From Clostridia bacterium (lineage in GTDB: Bacteria > Bacillota > Clostridia > Saccharofermentanales > Saccharofermentanaceae): a stretch of 64,000 nucleotides of DNA. Location of the stretch: the NCBI GenBank assembly GCA_016287245.1, contig JAEEWG010000001.1, positions 62,001 through 126,000 on the forward strand, written 5' to 3'. Below, piece after piece: positions 7,612 through 16,511 of this stretch. Each line of letters starts with the position of its first letter. The stretch's first letter is position 1. The notes beneath the pieces were generated by a model that was given only the letters and a program-made list of their open reading frames with translations, searched no databases and was not told the DNA's origin. The position numbers and the translations under genes were made by a program.

Positions 7612-9816
7612 ATGAGCAAAAATTTAGTGATAGTGGAGTCACCGGCGAAGGCAAAGACCATCGGACGCTACTTAGGCAAGGAATATAAGATCGCAGCATC
7701 TGTCGGTCACATCCGTGACCTGCCCTCTTCTACGATGGGCGTGGATGTGCGTCATGATTTCCGGCCTACATACATAAATATGCGCGGTAAAGAAAAAGTC
7801 ATTCGCGAACTTAAGGAGCTGGCAGGATCTGCCGATCGCGTATATATCGCAACGGACCCTGACCGCGAAGGTGAAGCGATCGCCTGGCATATCGCCAAGG
7901 TGCTGAATATAGATCTGAATGAGGACTGCCGTATCTCGTTTAACGAGATCACGGAGAAAGCGATCAAGACAGCGATCATGTCCCCCAGAAAGATCGATAT
8001 CGATCTCGTGAACGCCCAGCAGGCAAGACGTGTGCTGGACCGTCTCGTAGGTTACGAACTGAGCCCGCTTCTTTGGAGCAAGGTCAGAAAGGGCCTTTCT
8101 GCAGGCCGTGTACAGTCTGTCGCAACAAAACTTGTAGTTGACCGTGAAAAGGAGATCGAGGCTTTCATTCCGGAAGAGTACTGGAATATCAATGCGGAAC
8201 TGACTCCGGCTGAGCAGAACTTCCCCTTCAAGGCCAGATACCATGGCGAGAAGAAGAACGGCAAGATCGAGAAGGTAAAGGTTTCAAGTAAAGAAGAAAC
8301 AGATGCACTTCTTGCTTCGATCGCAGGTTCTGACTATTCTGTCGATTCCATCAAGAAGGGCAGAAAGCTCCGTCAGCCGTTTGCTCCGTTTACGACAAGT
8401 ACACTTCAGCAGGAAGCCTCAAGAAGGATCAGTTTTACCTCGAGAAAGACCATGAGTGTTGCCCAGCAGCTTTACGAAGGTGTTGAGATCAGCGGACAGG
8501 GTCAGGTCGCTCTTGTATCCTATATCCGTACCGACTCCGTCCGTGTTTCGGATGAGGCGATGGTTGCCGCACGAAAACTCATCAGTGAGAAGTACGGCGA
8601 GAAGTTCCTTCCGAAGTCTCCGAGAAAGTATTCGAATAAGAATTCCGCGCAGGATGCACACGAAGCGATCCGCCCGGCTCACTTTGAACTCGATCCGGAA
8701 TCGATCCGTTCTTCCTTAAGTGCAGATCAGTATAAGCTCTATAAGCTGATCTGGGACCGTTTCCTCTCCTCGCAGATGGCTTCCGCCGAGGTAGATACGG
8801 TATCTCTGGATGTGATCTGCAAAAATAGCATCTTCCGTGCACAGGGCGAGACCATCAAGTTCCAGGGCTTCCTTGCCGCTTATGCGGATATCGCAGAGGA
8901 TACTGCAGATGACGATAAGAATGTAAAGGCAAAACTTCCGGAACTTGTCGATGGTCAGGCATTAAAGCTTCTCGACATTAAGTCCGAGCAGAAGTTCACC
9001 TTGCCGCCGGCGAGATTTACAGAAGCCACATTGATCAGAACGCTCGAAGAAAAGGGGATCGGCCGTCCGTCTACATATGCGCCGACGATCTCTACGATCC
9101 TCGAGAGAAACTATATCGAGAAGAAGGGCAAGATCATCTATCCTACCGAGCTCGGCAAGGTCGTCACGCTCCTTCTTTCCGACAACTTTACTGAGATCGT
9201 TGATGTCTCCTTTACCGCAGACATGGAATCCAAGCTCGATGAGATCGAAGTCGGTAAGAAAGACTGGGTCAAGGTATTAAGCGAATTCTATCCGCCGTTC
9301 CATGAATTGATCCTGAAGGCCGGTTCTGCTGTTTCGAAAGTTAAGATGGAAGAAAAGCAGACGGGTGAGAAATGCCCTGAATGCGGTGGCGATCTCGTCA
9401 TCAAGGAAGGCCGTTTCGGTCAGTTTGTCGCATGCTCTCATTTCCCGGAATGTAAGTTCACGAGAAATGTGGAAAATACCGTTAAGGGTTCCTGCCCGGT
9501 ATGTGGTTCCGGTCTGGTTTCCCACCGCTCGAACAAGTATAAGGGCCGTGTGTTCTATACCTGTGATAAGAAGGGCAGTGATCCGGAGTGCGGCTTTATC
9601 AGCTGGTATCTGCCGGTAGAAGGCCAGAAGTGCGATACCTGCGGTAGCTATATGGTCTGGAAGCGTTTCAGAGGCCGCGCGTATCCGAAGTGTGCAAATC
9701 CTGAGTGCCCGAAGAATACGGCGAAGAAGTCAAGTAAGGCCGAAGAAGGCGAAGAAGGTGCGGTAAAAGAGAAGAAGACCACACGCAGAAAATCCACTAA
9801 GGCCAAAGAGGAATAA
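7612..9816 (+). CDS. topA: DNA topoisomerase I
   Basis: TopA relaxes negative supercoils by a single-strand break. The N-terminal TOPRIM domain starts NLVIVESPAKAKTIGRYLG and holds ATDPDREGEAIAWH, with acidic metal-binding residues. The catalytic tyrosine lies in SYIRTDSVRVS (about residue 303). Three C-terminal zinc fingers follow: CPECGG...CSHFPEC, CPVCGS...DPEC and CDTCGS...NPEC, then a Lys/Glu-rich tail of about 30 residues. I start at the ATG at 7612, preceded by TTGGGAG at the right distance; an upstream in-frame TTG at 7594 has no site of its own. The 734-residue length is normal for the family. Confidence 0.97.
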   Translation: MSKNLVIVESPAKAKTIGRYLGKEYKIAASVGHIRDLPSSTMGVDVRHDFRPTYINMRGKEKVIRELKELAGSADRVYIATDPDREGEAIAWHIAKVLNIDLNEDCRISFNEITEKAIKTAIMSPRKIDIDLVNAQQARRVLDRLVGYELSPLLWSKVRKGLSAGRVQSVATKLVVDREKEIEAFIPEEYWNINAELTPAEQNFPFKARYHGEKKNGKIEKVKVSSKEETDALLASIAGSDYSVDSIKKGRKLRQPFAPFTTSTLQQEASRRISFTSRKTMSVAQQLYEGVEISGQGQVALVSYIRTDSVRVSDEAMVAARKLISEKYGEKFLPKSPRKYSNKNSAQDAHEAIRPAHFELDPESIRSSLSADQYKLYKLIWDRFLSSQMASAEVDTVSLDVICKNSIFRAQGETIKFQGFLAAYADIAEDTADDDKNVKAKLPELVDGQALKLLDIKSEQKFTLPPARFTEATLIRTLEEKGIGRPSTYAPTISTILERNYIEKKGKIIYPTELGKVVTLLLSDNFTEIVDVSFTADMESKLDEIEVGKKDWVKVLSEFYPPFHELILKAGSAVSKVKMEEKQTGEKCPECGGDLVIKEGRFGQFVACSHFPECKFTRNVENTVKGSCPVCGSGLVSHRSNKYKGRVFYTCDKKGSDPECGFISWYLPVEGQKCDTCGSYMVWKRFRGRAYPKCANPECPKNTAKKSSKAEEGEEGAVKEKKTTRRKSTKAKEE

Positions 9817-9819
9817 TCT

Positions 9820-11151
9820 ATGGATCGTCCGACGATAACGATCATCGGAGCAGGACTGGCCGGATCGGAAGCGGCATATCAGGCTTCCCGGCTCGGCGTT
9901 TCTGTTCGCCTTTATGAGATGAAGAAGACAAGAAAGAGCCCGGCACATCACAGTGATGGATTTGCCGAGCTTGTCTGCAGTAATTCTCTTCGTTCCAATC
10001 AGCTGGAAAACGGCGTGGGCCTTCTTAAGGAAGAACTGCGCATCTTAGGATCCCTCATCATGAAATCTGCCGACAGAAGTGCCGTCCCTGCGGGCGGAGC
10101 GCTGGCTGTGGACCGCGATGAGTTTTCATCCTATATCACAAATACGATCAAAGAAGATCCGAATATCGAGGTCATTGACGAAGAGATCCATGAGATTCCG
10201 CATGACGGCATCGTGATCATTGCTACAGGTCCTCTGACAGACGGGGATCTTTATGACAGTATCATGAAAAAGACGGGTAACTCTGATCTTCATTTCTTTG
10301 ATGCGGCCGCTCCGATCGTCATGGAATCCAGTATCGACAGAAATATCTGTTTTGCGATGTCCAGATACGGAAAAGGCGGAGACGATTATCTCAACTGCCC
10401 GATGAATGAAGAGGAATACCGTCGTTTCTATGAAGCTCTTGTGTCCGCGGAACTTGCGGATGTGAAAGGCTTCGATAAGGAAACAGTCTTTGAGGGCTGT
10501 ATGCCGATCGAGACCATGGCCAAGCGCGGATATGACACGATGCGTTTCGGTCCGTTAAAACCGGTAGGTCTTATCGATCCGAGAACGGGAAAAGAGCCAT
10601 ATGCGTGCGTTCAACTCCGTCAGGATGACCGTATGGCATCTATCTATAACATCGTCGGTTTTCAGACGAGACTGAAATTTCCTGAACAGAAGAGAGTTTT
10701 CGGTATGATCCCGGGACTTGAGAATGCGGAATTCACAAGATACGGTGTCATGCATAGAAATACCTACATTGAGTCTCCGAAACTTTTGACACCGACCTAT
10801 CAGATGAGAGATGATAAGAATGTATTCTTTGCCGGCCAGATCACCGGTGTGGAAGGGTATATCGAATCCACGGCATCGGGATATCTTGCCGGATACTATG
10901 CAGCCTTAAGCGCACTTGGTAAAGAAAGCCCGGTCGAGTTTTCTTCTTCCTCCATGATCGGTGCGATGGCGGCCTATGTATCTGATCCGGGCGTGAAGAA
11001 CTTTGTGCCGATGAATGCCAACTTCGGTCTCGTGGCGCCTTTAGGTTATAAGGTGAAAGGTAAAAAGAAAGAAAAGTATCTCGCATATGCCAACCGCGCA
11101 TTGGAAGAGGTATGCGGAAATAAAGAGAAAATGGAGAACCTTTGGAAATGA
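9820..11151 (+). CDS. trmFO: Methylenetetrahydrofolate-tRNA uracil-54 methyltransferase (FAD-dependent)
   Basis: TrmFO makes m5U54 in the T-loop of tRNA, using methylenetetrahydrofolate as carbon donor and FAD as reductant; it is the Firmicutes alternative to TrmA. The N-terminus has the dinucleotide-binding motif IIGAGLAGSEAA. The segments AELVCSNSLRSNQ, PAGGALAVDRD, CPMNEEEYRRFYEAL and GQITGVEGYIESTASG are family signatures. The 443-residue length fits. It lies 3 bases after topA. In Bacillus the next genes are codV-clpQY-codY; here they are replaced by the membrane protein and the phospho-signalling island. Confidence 0.97.
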   Translation: MDRPTITIIGAGLAGSEAAYQASRLGVSVRLYEMKKTRKSPAHHSDGFAELVCSNSLRSNQLENGVGLLKEELRILGSLIMKSADRSAVPAGGALAVDRDEFSSYITNTIKEDPNIEVIDEEIHEIPHDGIVIIATGPLTDGDLYDSIMKKTGNSDLHFFDAAAPIVMESSIDRNICFAMSRYGKGGDDYLNCPMNEEEYRRFYEALVSAELADVKGFDKETVFEGCMPIETMAKRGYDTMRFGPLKPVGLIDPRTGKEPYACVQLRQDDRMASIYNIVGFQTRLKFPEQKRVFGMIPGLENAEFTRYGVMHRNTYIESPKLLTPTYQMRDDKNVFFAGQITGVEGYIESTASGYLAGYYAALSALGKESPVEFSSSSMIGAMAAYVSDPGVKNFVPMNANFGLVAPLGYKVKGKKKEKYLAYANRALEEVCGNKEKMENLWK

Positions 11152-12026
11152 GTGCACATCAGTTCAATTTAGATGATTGGGAAAAAGTCGGTATTAAGAA
11201 AGGTTTCTGGTCTTCCTACGGCAAAAACTGGGGAAAGGTCATTGCCGGAAATGCAGTGCTTCTGCTTTCCAATATCGTTTCTTTTGTGATTGCTCTTTGT
11301 GTTGTCATGCTTCTTTTCCCGATGATCTTTCCGTATTTTCTTCCTGATTCTCTGAAAGAATTTGTGATTGAAAATGAAATGCTCGATGCGGCAGCGGCAA
11401 CGGAAGATGTCATCAACAATATCTATTTTACGCTCTGCATGCTCTTTTCCATGGCTATGAGCGGCATGCTCCTTATTGTAAACGGACCTTTTTATTCGGC
11501 CGTCAGTTATTTCTTCAGAAATGTCCTGACCGGGGATGACAACTTTAAGACAGACATCAAAACGGGTCTGAAAGATAACTGGAAGAAGTCTCTTGGAGCG
11601 ATGTTCCTTTCTATCGTTGTCACATGTGTCCTTCTTTTTAACATCGGTTACTATGCCAATGGTATGGAAGGCATGATCTCCATGGCGGCGAAGTCGTTCT
11701 TCTCCTGTATCCTCGCTTTCTGGTGCTGTATGCAGCTGTTTGTATACCCACTGATCGCCTGTGTTGAACTTTCCTTTAAGGAAGTATACAGAAATGCGGC
11801 GATCATGACCGTGAAGAATTTCCCGATTGCGATCTTAGTCTTCTTCCTGCAGCTGATCCTCTTTGTGGCGATTCCGTTTATGCTGATGTTTTCCTTCGGA
11901 CAGATCGGTTATGCCATCACGATGATCCTTTATCTTTTGTTCTCGTACGGCTTTATCGGATTTATCTCCATGTACCTTACATGGAAGGCTGTTCTGAAGG
12001 TGATAAGAAGGCAGGAAGAACTGTAA
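11148..12026 (+). CDS. Six-helix membrane protein, unknown (possibly DUF624/YesL-like)
   Basis: A 292-residue integral membrane protein with about six hydrophobic helices (near residues 35-58, 92-115, 143-162, 178-200, 212-240 and 245-275). Its N-terminal 30 residues are polar and aromatic (WEKVGIKKGFWSSYGKNWGK) and probably cytoplasmic. The start ATG overlaps the trmFO stop (ATGA) with GGAG 11 bases upstream; an in-frame TTG six bases earlier is less likely. The arrangement of helices recalls YesL/DUF624 proteins, but no motif is decisive. It is followed by an 86-base gap with a promoter, so it belongs more to the topA-trmFO unit than to the FHA genes. Confidence 0.7.
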   Translation: MSAHQFNLDDWEKVGIKKGFWSSYGKNWGKVIAGNAVLLLSNIVSFVIALCVVMLLFPMIFPYFLPDSLKEFVIENEMLDAAAATEDVINNIYFTLCMLFSMAMSGMLLIVNGPFYSAVSYFFRNVLTGDDNFKTDIKTGLKDNWKKSLGAMFLSIVVTCVLLFNIGYYANGMEGMISMAAKSFFSCILAFWCCMQLFVYPLIACVELSFKEVYRNAAIMTVKNFPIAILVFFLQLILFVAIPFMLMFSFGQIGYAITMILYLLFSYGFIGFISMYLTWKAVLKVIRRQEEL

Positions 12027-12051
12027 ATCCTACGCTCCTTTGATTTGTTTA

Positions 12052-12086
12052 TTGTACTTTTACATATAAATACGTTAAAATATAAG
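12052..12086 (+). promoter_or_regulatory. Promoter of the FHA/PP2C/kinase island
   Basis: An A+T-rich stretch offers two overlapping sigma-A arrangements: TTTACA (12059-12064), 16 bases, TATAAG (12081-12086); or TTGTAC (12052-12057), 18 bases, TAAAAT (12076-12081). Either would start transcription about 20 bases before the FHA gene. It is the only promoter-like sequence seen before the five tightly packed signalling genes. Confidence 0.45.
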
Positions 12087-12112
12087 ATAATCTTAAAACG
12101 AGGTGTATGTAA

Positions 12113-13513
12113 ATGATACAGTGTGAACGTGGTCATTTCTTCGATGAAAACCGCTATCAGACCTGCCCGTATTGCAGTCAGGTATCTTCCAAACCAAGAT
12201 CCGTAACTCCTCCAGTAGCCCCGAATATGGCGATCCCTACGCCTTCCTGCGGTAAGACAGTTGCCGTGGAGGGTGTTGAAGTAGAGCCTTCTGTTGGAAA
12301 AACAGTGGCGATCGATAACTATGTTGAAGAAGCTCCCCGTGTCAGTAAGACGGTGGCCATTTCTGAAGAACCGCTGGATTTCCCGCCGGTTTCAGCGATC
12401 CCGAATCCGGTCCCGGCACCGGCTGTTCCGATTCCAGCAGCTTCAGCAGCTCCAGCTCCTGAAGTTCCTGTAGCTCCTGAAGCTCCGGTTCCTGTGATCC
12501 CGGAACCTGTCCCGATGCCTTCCGTATCGGAGATCTCCGCTCCGATGGCTCCTTCCTATTCTGAAGATATATCTGCACAGATCCCGTTTAACGGCATTTC
12601 CGAGACTCCGGAAAGAATACTTACCGAAGAGATCTCCATCGATCTTCCCGTGACCGGTCTTGGCGTCACGGAGAATCCGCAGCCGCTTCCGCAGGAAGAA
12701 CATTTTTATCAGTCTTCTGCGGACAGACCGTATGCAGTGACAGGTCTCGGCGTGAAGGAAAACCCGACACCGATCCCGAATGACGTAGGTGCGACATTCC
12801 CGATCCCTGCCGGTGACACGATCCCTGCTTCCCCTAATCAGCCTGCAAGTCCGGAAGCTGCTGCTTTTGCTGCATTTGGTTTCCCGGGTGGACCGATGCC
12901 CGGATCGATGCCTGGTGCCATGCCGGTAGCCCCCGCTGCACCTGTTCCTACTCCGGAGATTCCTGCAGTACCAGTTGCTGAGGCTCCGGTAGTTCCTGAG
13001 ATCCCTGAAGTTCCGCAAACTCCTGTTTCCGAAACGCCTGCAGTTCCAGAAGTACCTGCAACCCCGGTTTTTGAATTACCGGCAGTTCCTGTAGTACCTG
13101 TTCCGGTAGTGGAAGAAACGCCGAAAGATCCGAATGCGACCGTAGCTCTTACCGAATCCGATATGGATTATCTTCCGCGTATCCATGCGCGCGCTTTCCT
13201 TGTTTGTATCGATGGACCTATGACGGGTGCCAGCTTCGTATTCCAGGAGAATAGAGCGATCATCGGACGCCAGAAGAACTATGAGATCGCTCTTTTCCGT
13301 GACAATACGGTATCTCGAAGCCCGCATGCGGTGCTTTCCTATGTGAAGGAGAATTACCGTTACACGGTATCCCAGGGTGATCCTGAGAAGAGAGTTTCCG
13401 TAAACGGAACTTTCATCAATGAAGAAACGGAACTGAAAATGTACGATGTCATCGGTATCGGCCAGACAAGAATGCTCTTCATGCCGGTCTGCAGTGAGAA
13501 GTTCGCATGGTAA
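12113..13513 (+). CDS. Zinc-ribbon/FHA protein with long Pro-Ala-Val linker
   Basis: The N-terminus has a degenerate zinc ribbon ([18 protein letters not shown], residues 4-21). A low-complexity linker rich in Pro, Ala, Val and Glu spans about residues 25-340. The C-terminal FHA domain (about 360-460) shows [14 protein letters not shown], the phosphothreonine-binding region [10 protein letters not shown] and [15 protein letters not shown] domains bind phosphothreonine peptides, so this protein is a probable reader and substrate of the kinase encoded four genes on. Three KTVA motifs (Thr49, Thr64, Thr80) and NATVALTES before the FHA domain are candidate phosphosites. It is cytoplasmic: no signal or membrane segment. 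Ribosome site AGGTG stands 7 bases before the ATG. Confidence 0.88.
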   Translation: MIQCERGHFFDENRYQTCPYCSQVSSKPRSVTPPVAPNMAIPTPSCGKTVAVEGVEVEPSVGKTVAIDNYVEEAPRVSKTVAISEEPLDFPPVSAIPNPVPAPAVPIPAASAAPAPEVPVAPEAPVPVIPEPVPMPSVSEISAPMAPSYSEDISAQIPFNGISETPERILTEEISIDLPVTGLGVTENPQPLPQEEHFYQSSADRPYAVTGLGVKENPTPIPNDVGATFPIPAGDTIPASPNQPASPEAAAFAAFGFPGGPMPGSMPGAMPVAPAAPVPTPEIPAVPVAEAPVVPEIPEVPQTPVSETPAVPEVPATPVFELPAVPVVPVPVVEETPKDPNATVALTESDMDYLPRIHARAFLVCIDGPMTGASFVFQENRAIIGRQKNYEIALFRDNTVSRSPHAVLSYVKENYRYTVSQGDPEKRVSVNGTFINEETELKMYDVIGIGQTRMLFMPVCSEKFAW

Positions 13514-14433
13514 TATCACTTAACGCAATCTCGGATATCGCGACGAAGTATTTCGACAGCATGAAATGGGTGTTTGCCGCATGTTTTGCCGTACTTCTCC
13601 TTATCCTTCTTATCGTTCTGATCTTCCGCAGCAGGAGGGGATCTGCAGCTGGTGCTGTAAATTCATCGGTTACTCCGTCTGTACCGATGGATAACGGTAC
13701 TTTTGCCATCGAGATCGGGAATCTTCAGGGAACAGGTGAAAGAGAGGAACAGCAGGATGCTTTTGCTTTTTCTCCGAGTTCCAAATGGAAGGATAAAGGC
13801 TTTTTAGCCGTACTTGCCGATGGTATGGGCGGTATGGATGCAGGGGCAGCGATCTCCAATAAACTCGTGCATGATATCATCTCGGAATTTCCTTATTCCT
13901 TTGAAAAACTTAAGGACGGGTGGATCCTCGACGCGCTTTCCAATGAGATCTTCCAGAACTATCAGGGAAGAGGCGGCACAACGGTCATCATCACGTACTT
14001 AAAAGGCGATAAGATGTGGTTCGCTTCCGTCGGTGACAGCGATCTTCTTTTGCTTAGGAATAACCGTATCTATGCCATGAACATCCGTCAGGAGTATGGA
14101 AATACCCTTCTGATGCGAGCGGTCGAAGGTGCTGTTTCTGTGGATCAGGCGCTGACACATAAGGATGCACCGGCGCTTACGGAATTCATGGGTGCCAAGC
14201 ACACAGAACCGGATTATTCCATCGTTCCGTGGCAGGTGAAGGAGAATGACGTATATCTTCTTTGTTCTGATGGAGTAAGCGATACCCTTTCTTTTGAAGA
14301 GATCAAGGAAGCTATGATGCACAGCCCGTCCGAATGCGCAGAGCTTTTGGAGAAGGCCATCATGGCAAAGAACAAAAAGTATCAGGATAACTACACGGCT
14401 ATTGTGTTTGCCGTGCGGAAAATAGGAGGTTAA
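13507..14433 (+). CDS. Membrane-anchored PP2C-type Ser/Thr phosphatase
   Basis: PP2C phosphatases remove phosphate from Ser/Thr with two metal ions. This 308-residue protein has one N-terminal membrane helix (about residues 19-42, followed by RSRRG, so the catalytic part faces the cytoplasm). PP2C motifs follow: [49 protein letters not shown] and [10 protein letters not shown], with all metal-binding acidic residues in place. The start overlaps the end of the FHA gene by 7 bases, which points to coupled translation. It is the likely antagonist of the island's kinase and keeps phosphothreonine sites in the FHA partners reversible. Confidence 0.92.
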   Translation: MVISLNAISDIATKYFDSMKWVFAACFAVLLLILLIVLIFRSRRGSAAGAVNSSVTPSVPMDNGTFAIEIGNLQGTGEREEQQDAFAFSPSSKWKDKGFLAVLADGMGGMDAGAAISNKLVHDIISEFPYSFEKLKDGWILDALSNEIFQNYQGRGGTTVIITYLKGDKMWFASVGDSDLLLLRNNRIYAMNIRQEYGNTLLMRAVEGAVSVDQALTHKDAPALTEFMGAKHTEPDYSIVPWQVKENDVYLLCSDGVSDTLSFEEIKEAMMHSPSECAELLEKAIMAKNKKYQDNYTAIVFAVRKIGG

Positions 14434-14437
14434 TAGA

Positions 14438-15799
14438 ATGAAATGGGTTAGAAGAATCGTAATGTTCCTCTTGATCCTGGCCATCGCGGGCTCGGGTGTT
14501 ATGGCATTCCTGTCATATGGTCCGTGGAAAGACGCCAAGGCGGATCTTGATGAGGCACAGGGCAAGACATTTGAACCGGACGATTTTAAGACAAGTTTTA
14601 CTCCTCAGGAGAACCAGGATTCCGTTGCATTCGTATATGTTCTGAACCCGGATGGGACTGCTGTCTGCGGAACCAGCTATGCAGTCGGTGAACTCGATGA
14701 AAAGGTGCAGTATTTCGTCACCAATGGTCACGTAGTACAGCGGCATATGGAAAAGGGACTTCCTCTTTATATCGTATTTGGAGACAGTTTCATCGAAGGT
14801 ATCGAGGCGGAAGTAATATTCTATCAGTTTGATGCTGAGCTGGATATGGCGATCATTAAGATCCCGCAACCGACAAATGAGAGAAAGCCGGTCATCATTC
14901 GTGATACATCGGAAGTGGAGACGGGTGAAAAGGTCACGGCGATCGGTTATCCGGATAAGGCTATGGAAGTGGATAGCACAAAATCCGTAGGTAAGTCGTC
15001 ACAGACGGTTACCAGCGGTGTTATTTCCAAGGTTGATTTCGTTCCGTCTGCTTACGGCTTCTCCTATAAGTCCCTGCAGCATGATGCATTTATTTCCCAC
15101 GGTAACTCCGGCGGACCGCTTCTCGATCAGAACGGATTCCTTGTCGGTATGAACACACTGACAAACCCGGATTCGGAGAATGTTCACTTCGCGATCACGG
15201 CAAATGAGATCAAGCAGAGACTTGATGCAAATAAGATCAAATATGTGAAGAGTGAAGATTACCTCGATGATATCGAGGATGAGATCTCTTCTGAAAAGAA
15301 GAAGTTTGAAAAGAAACAGAAGTCCGAGATCTCCGATATCGAGGATGAGATCACTGAGGCGAGAAATAAGTTCTTTATCTTCGTCATCGCCGGCGGCGTC
15401 TGCGCAGTTGTTCTTCTGATCCTCTTTATCGTCGGCAACAAGAAGGTCGTTATGGTCGGTGAGCAGGACGATGGAAAGAAGTCCTATCTGTACTGCGAGA
15501 AGGGCCTTTTCGCCGGACAGAAGTATGAGATCACCGGTCAGACGATGACGATCGGCCGTGATACTCACTCCTGTACGATCGTATTCCCGGAAGAAACGCC
15601 GGGTATCAGCTCCAACCACTGCTCGATCTATTTCGACGCCAGAACCAAGGCATTCGTTCTGACGGACAATGGTTCGACATACGGCACGTACTTAAGTGAC
15701 GGCAGAAAACTGACAAAGGGCGTTCCGGAGCAGCTCCTGCCCGGTTCCACTTTCGCTCTTGCAGATAAAGCAAATGAGTTTAAGGTAGACAGAGAGTAA
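14438..15799 (+). CDS. Membrane trypsin-like serine protease with cytoplasmic FHA domain
   Basis: Domain order in the 453-residue protein: membrane helix (residues about 7-26), HtrA-like serine protease (about 60-265) with intact triad His98 (VTNGHVV), Asp136 (ELDMAII) and Ser224 (GNSGGPLL), a charged coiled coil (about 272-310), a second membrane helix (312-333), then an FHA domain (about 365-445) with IGRDTHSC, SSNHCSIY and NGSTYGTYL. No PDZ domain is present. With two helices the protease should lie outside and the FHA domain inside, so phosphothreonine binding in the cytoplasm could be linked to proteolysis outside. It lies 4 bases after the PP2C gene. Confidence 0.9.
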   Translation: MKWVRRIVMFLLILAIAGSGVMAFLSYGPWKDAKADLDEAQGKTFEPDDFKTSFTPQENQDSVAFVYVLNPDGTAVCGTSYAVGELDEKVQYFVTNGHVVQRHMEKGLPLYIVFGDSFIEGIEAEVIFYQFDAELDMAIIKIPQPTNERKPVIIRDTSEVETGEKVTAIGYPDKAMEVDSTKSVGKSSQTVTSGVISKVDFVPSAYGFSYKSLQHDAFISHGNSGGPLLDQNGFLVGMNTLTNPDSENVHFAITANEIKQRLDANKIKYVKSEDYLDDIEDEISSEKKKFEKKQKSEISDIEDEITEARNKFFIFVIAGGVCAVVLLILFIVGNKKVVMVGEQDDGKKSYLYCEKGLFAGQKYEITGQTMTIGRDTHSCTIVFPEETPGISSNHCSIYFDARTKAFVLTDNGSTYGTYLSDGRKLTKGVPEQLLPGSTFALADKANEFKVDRE

Positions 15800-15800
15800 G

Positions 15801-16508
15801 ATGGATCATTATTCGTACACCAATGTTGGCGGCCACGAGCCGAACTGTGACTTCTCACAGGTCGTGGAACATGAAGGTTCATTCCTCATGGTCCTTTGCG
15901 ACGGCTTGAATGGTCTCCCGAGCGGAGATCAGGCTGCGAAGATCATATCTGATGCGGCGATGGGAGCTTTTCTTGAGGGAAAAGCTCCTTCCGAAGCGTG
16001 TCAGACGGCAAATCAGAGATTCCGGGAGATGCAGTTCGATAACGTCGATCTGCGTCGTGCCGGAGCGACGATCTGCGCCGTGAAGATCAAAGACGGCAAG
16101 TGCAGCTGGGCGAACGTTGGCGATTCCCATATCTACCATTTTTCAGGCGGGGAGCTCGCGCATCATTCAGTGGATGATACCCCGACTTACCGCTCTTTTG
16201 AAAGAGGAGAGATCGACTATGAGGCGATCCGCGAGATCGATGACCGTACCGGAATGTCTGTGTGTATCGGGCAGAAAGAAAAGGTCGAGCCGCATGAGGA
16301 GTCTTTCGATCTGGCTTTAGGAGACGGTATCCTTGTCTGCTCGGATGGTTTGTGGGAATATGTGTATGAGACCGAGATGCTGATCGATCTGCATAAATCC
16401 TATACAGCAAAAGACTGGGCACAGAAGATGCTCCTTCGCGCGACCCAGAGAAGTCACTTAAAGGGTGACAATTTGACCTTGATCACGTATTTCAGATTGG
16501 CGGTTTGA
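15801..16508 (+). CDS. Soluble PP2C-type phosphatase
   Basis: A second PP2C-family phosphatase, 235 residues, without membrane segment. The motifs are LMVLCDGLNGLPSGDQAA (DGLNG instead of the common DGMGG, but the metal-binding Asp-Gly is kept), CSWANVGDSHIYHF, DGILVCSDGLWEYV and KGDNLTLITYF. It begins one base after the protease-FHA stop and ends 3 bases before the kinase, so all five genes form one unit. Two different PP2Cs beside one kinase suggests division of labour between membrane and cytoplasmic substrates; that is inference. Confidence 0.88.
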   Translation: MDHYSYTNVGGHEPNCDFSQVVEHEGSFLMVLCDGLNGLPSGDQAAKIISDAAMGAFLEGKAPSEACQTANQRFREMQFDNVDLRRAGATICAVKIKDGKCSWANVGDSHIYHFSGGELAHHSVDDTPTYRSFERGEIDYEAIREIDDRTGMSVCIGQKEKVEPHEESFDLALGDGILVCSDGLWEYVYETEMLIDLHKSYTAKDWAQKMLLRATQRSHLKGDNLTLITYFRLAV

Positions 16509-16511
16509 CGG

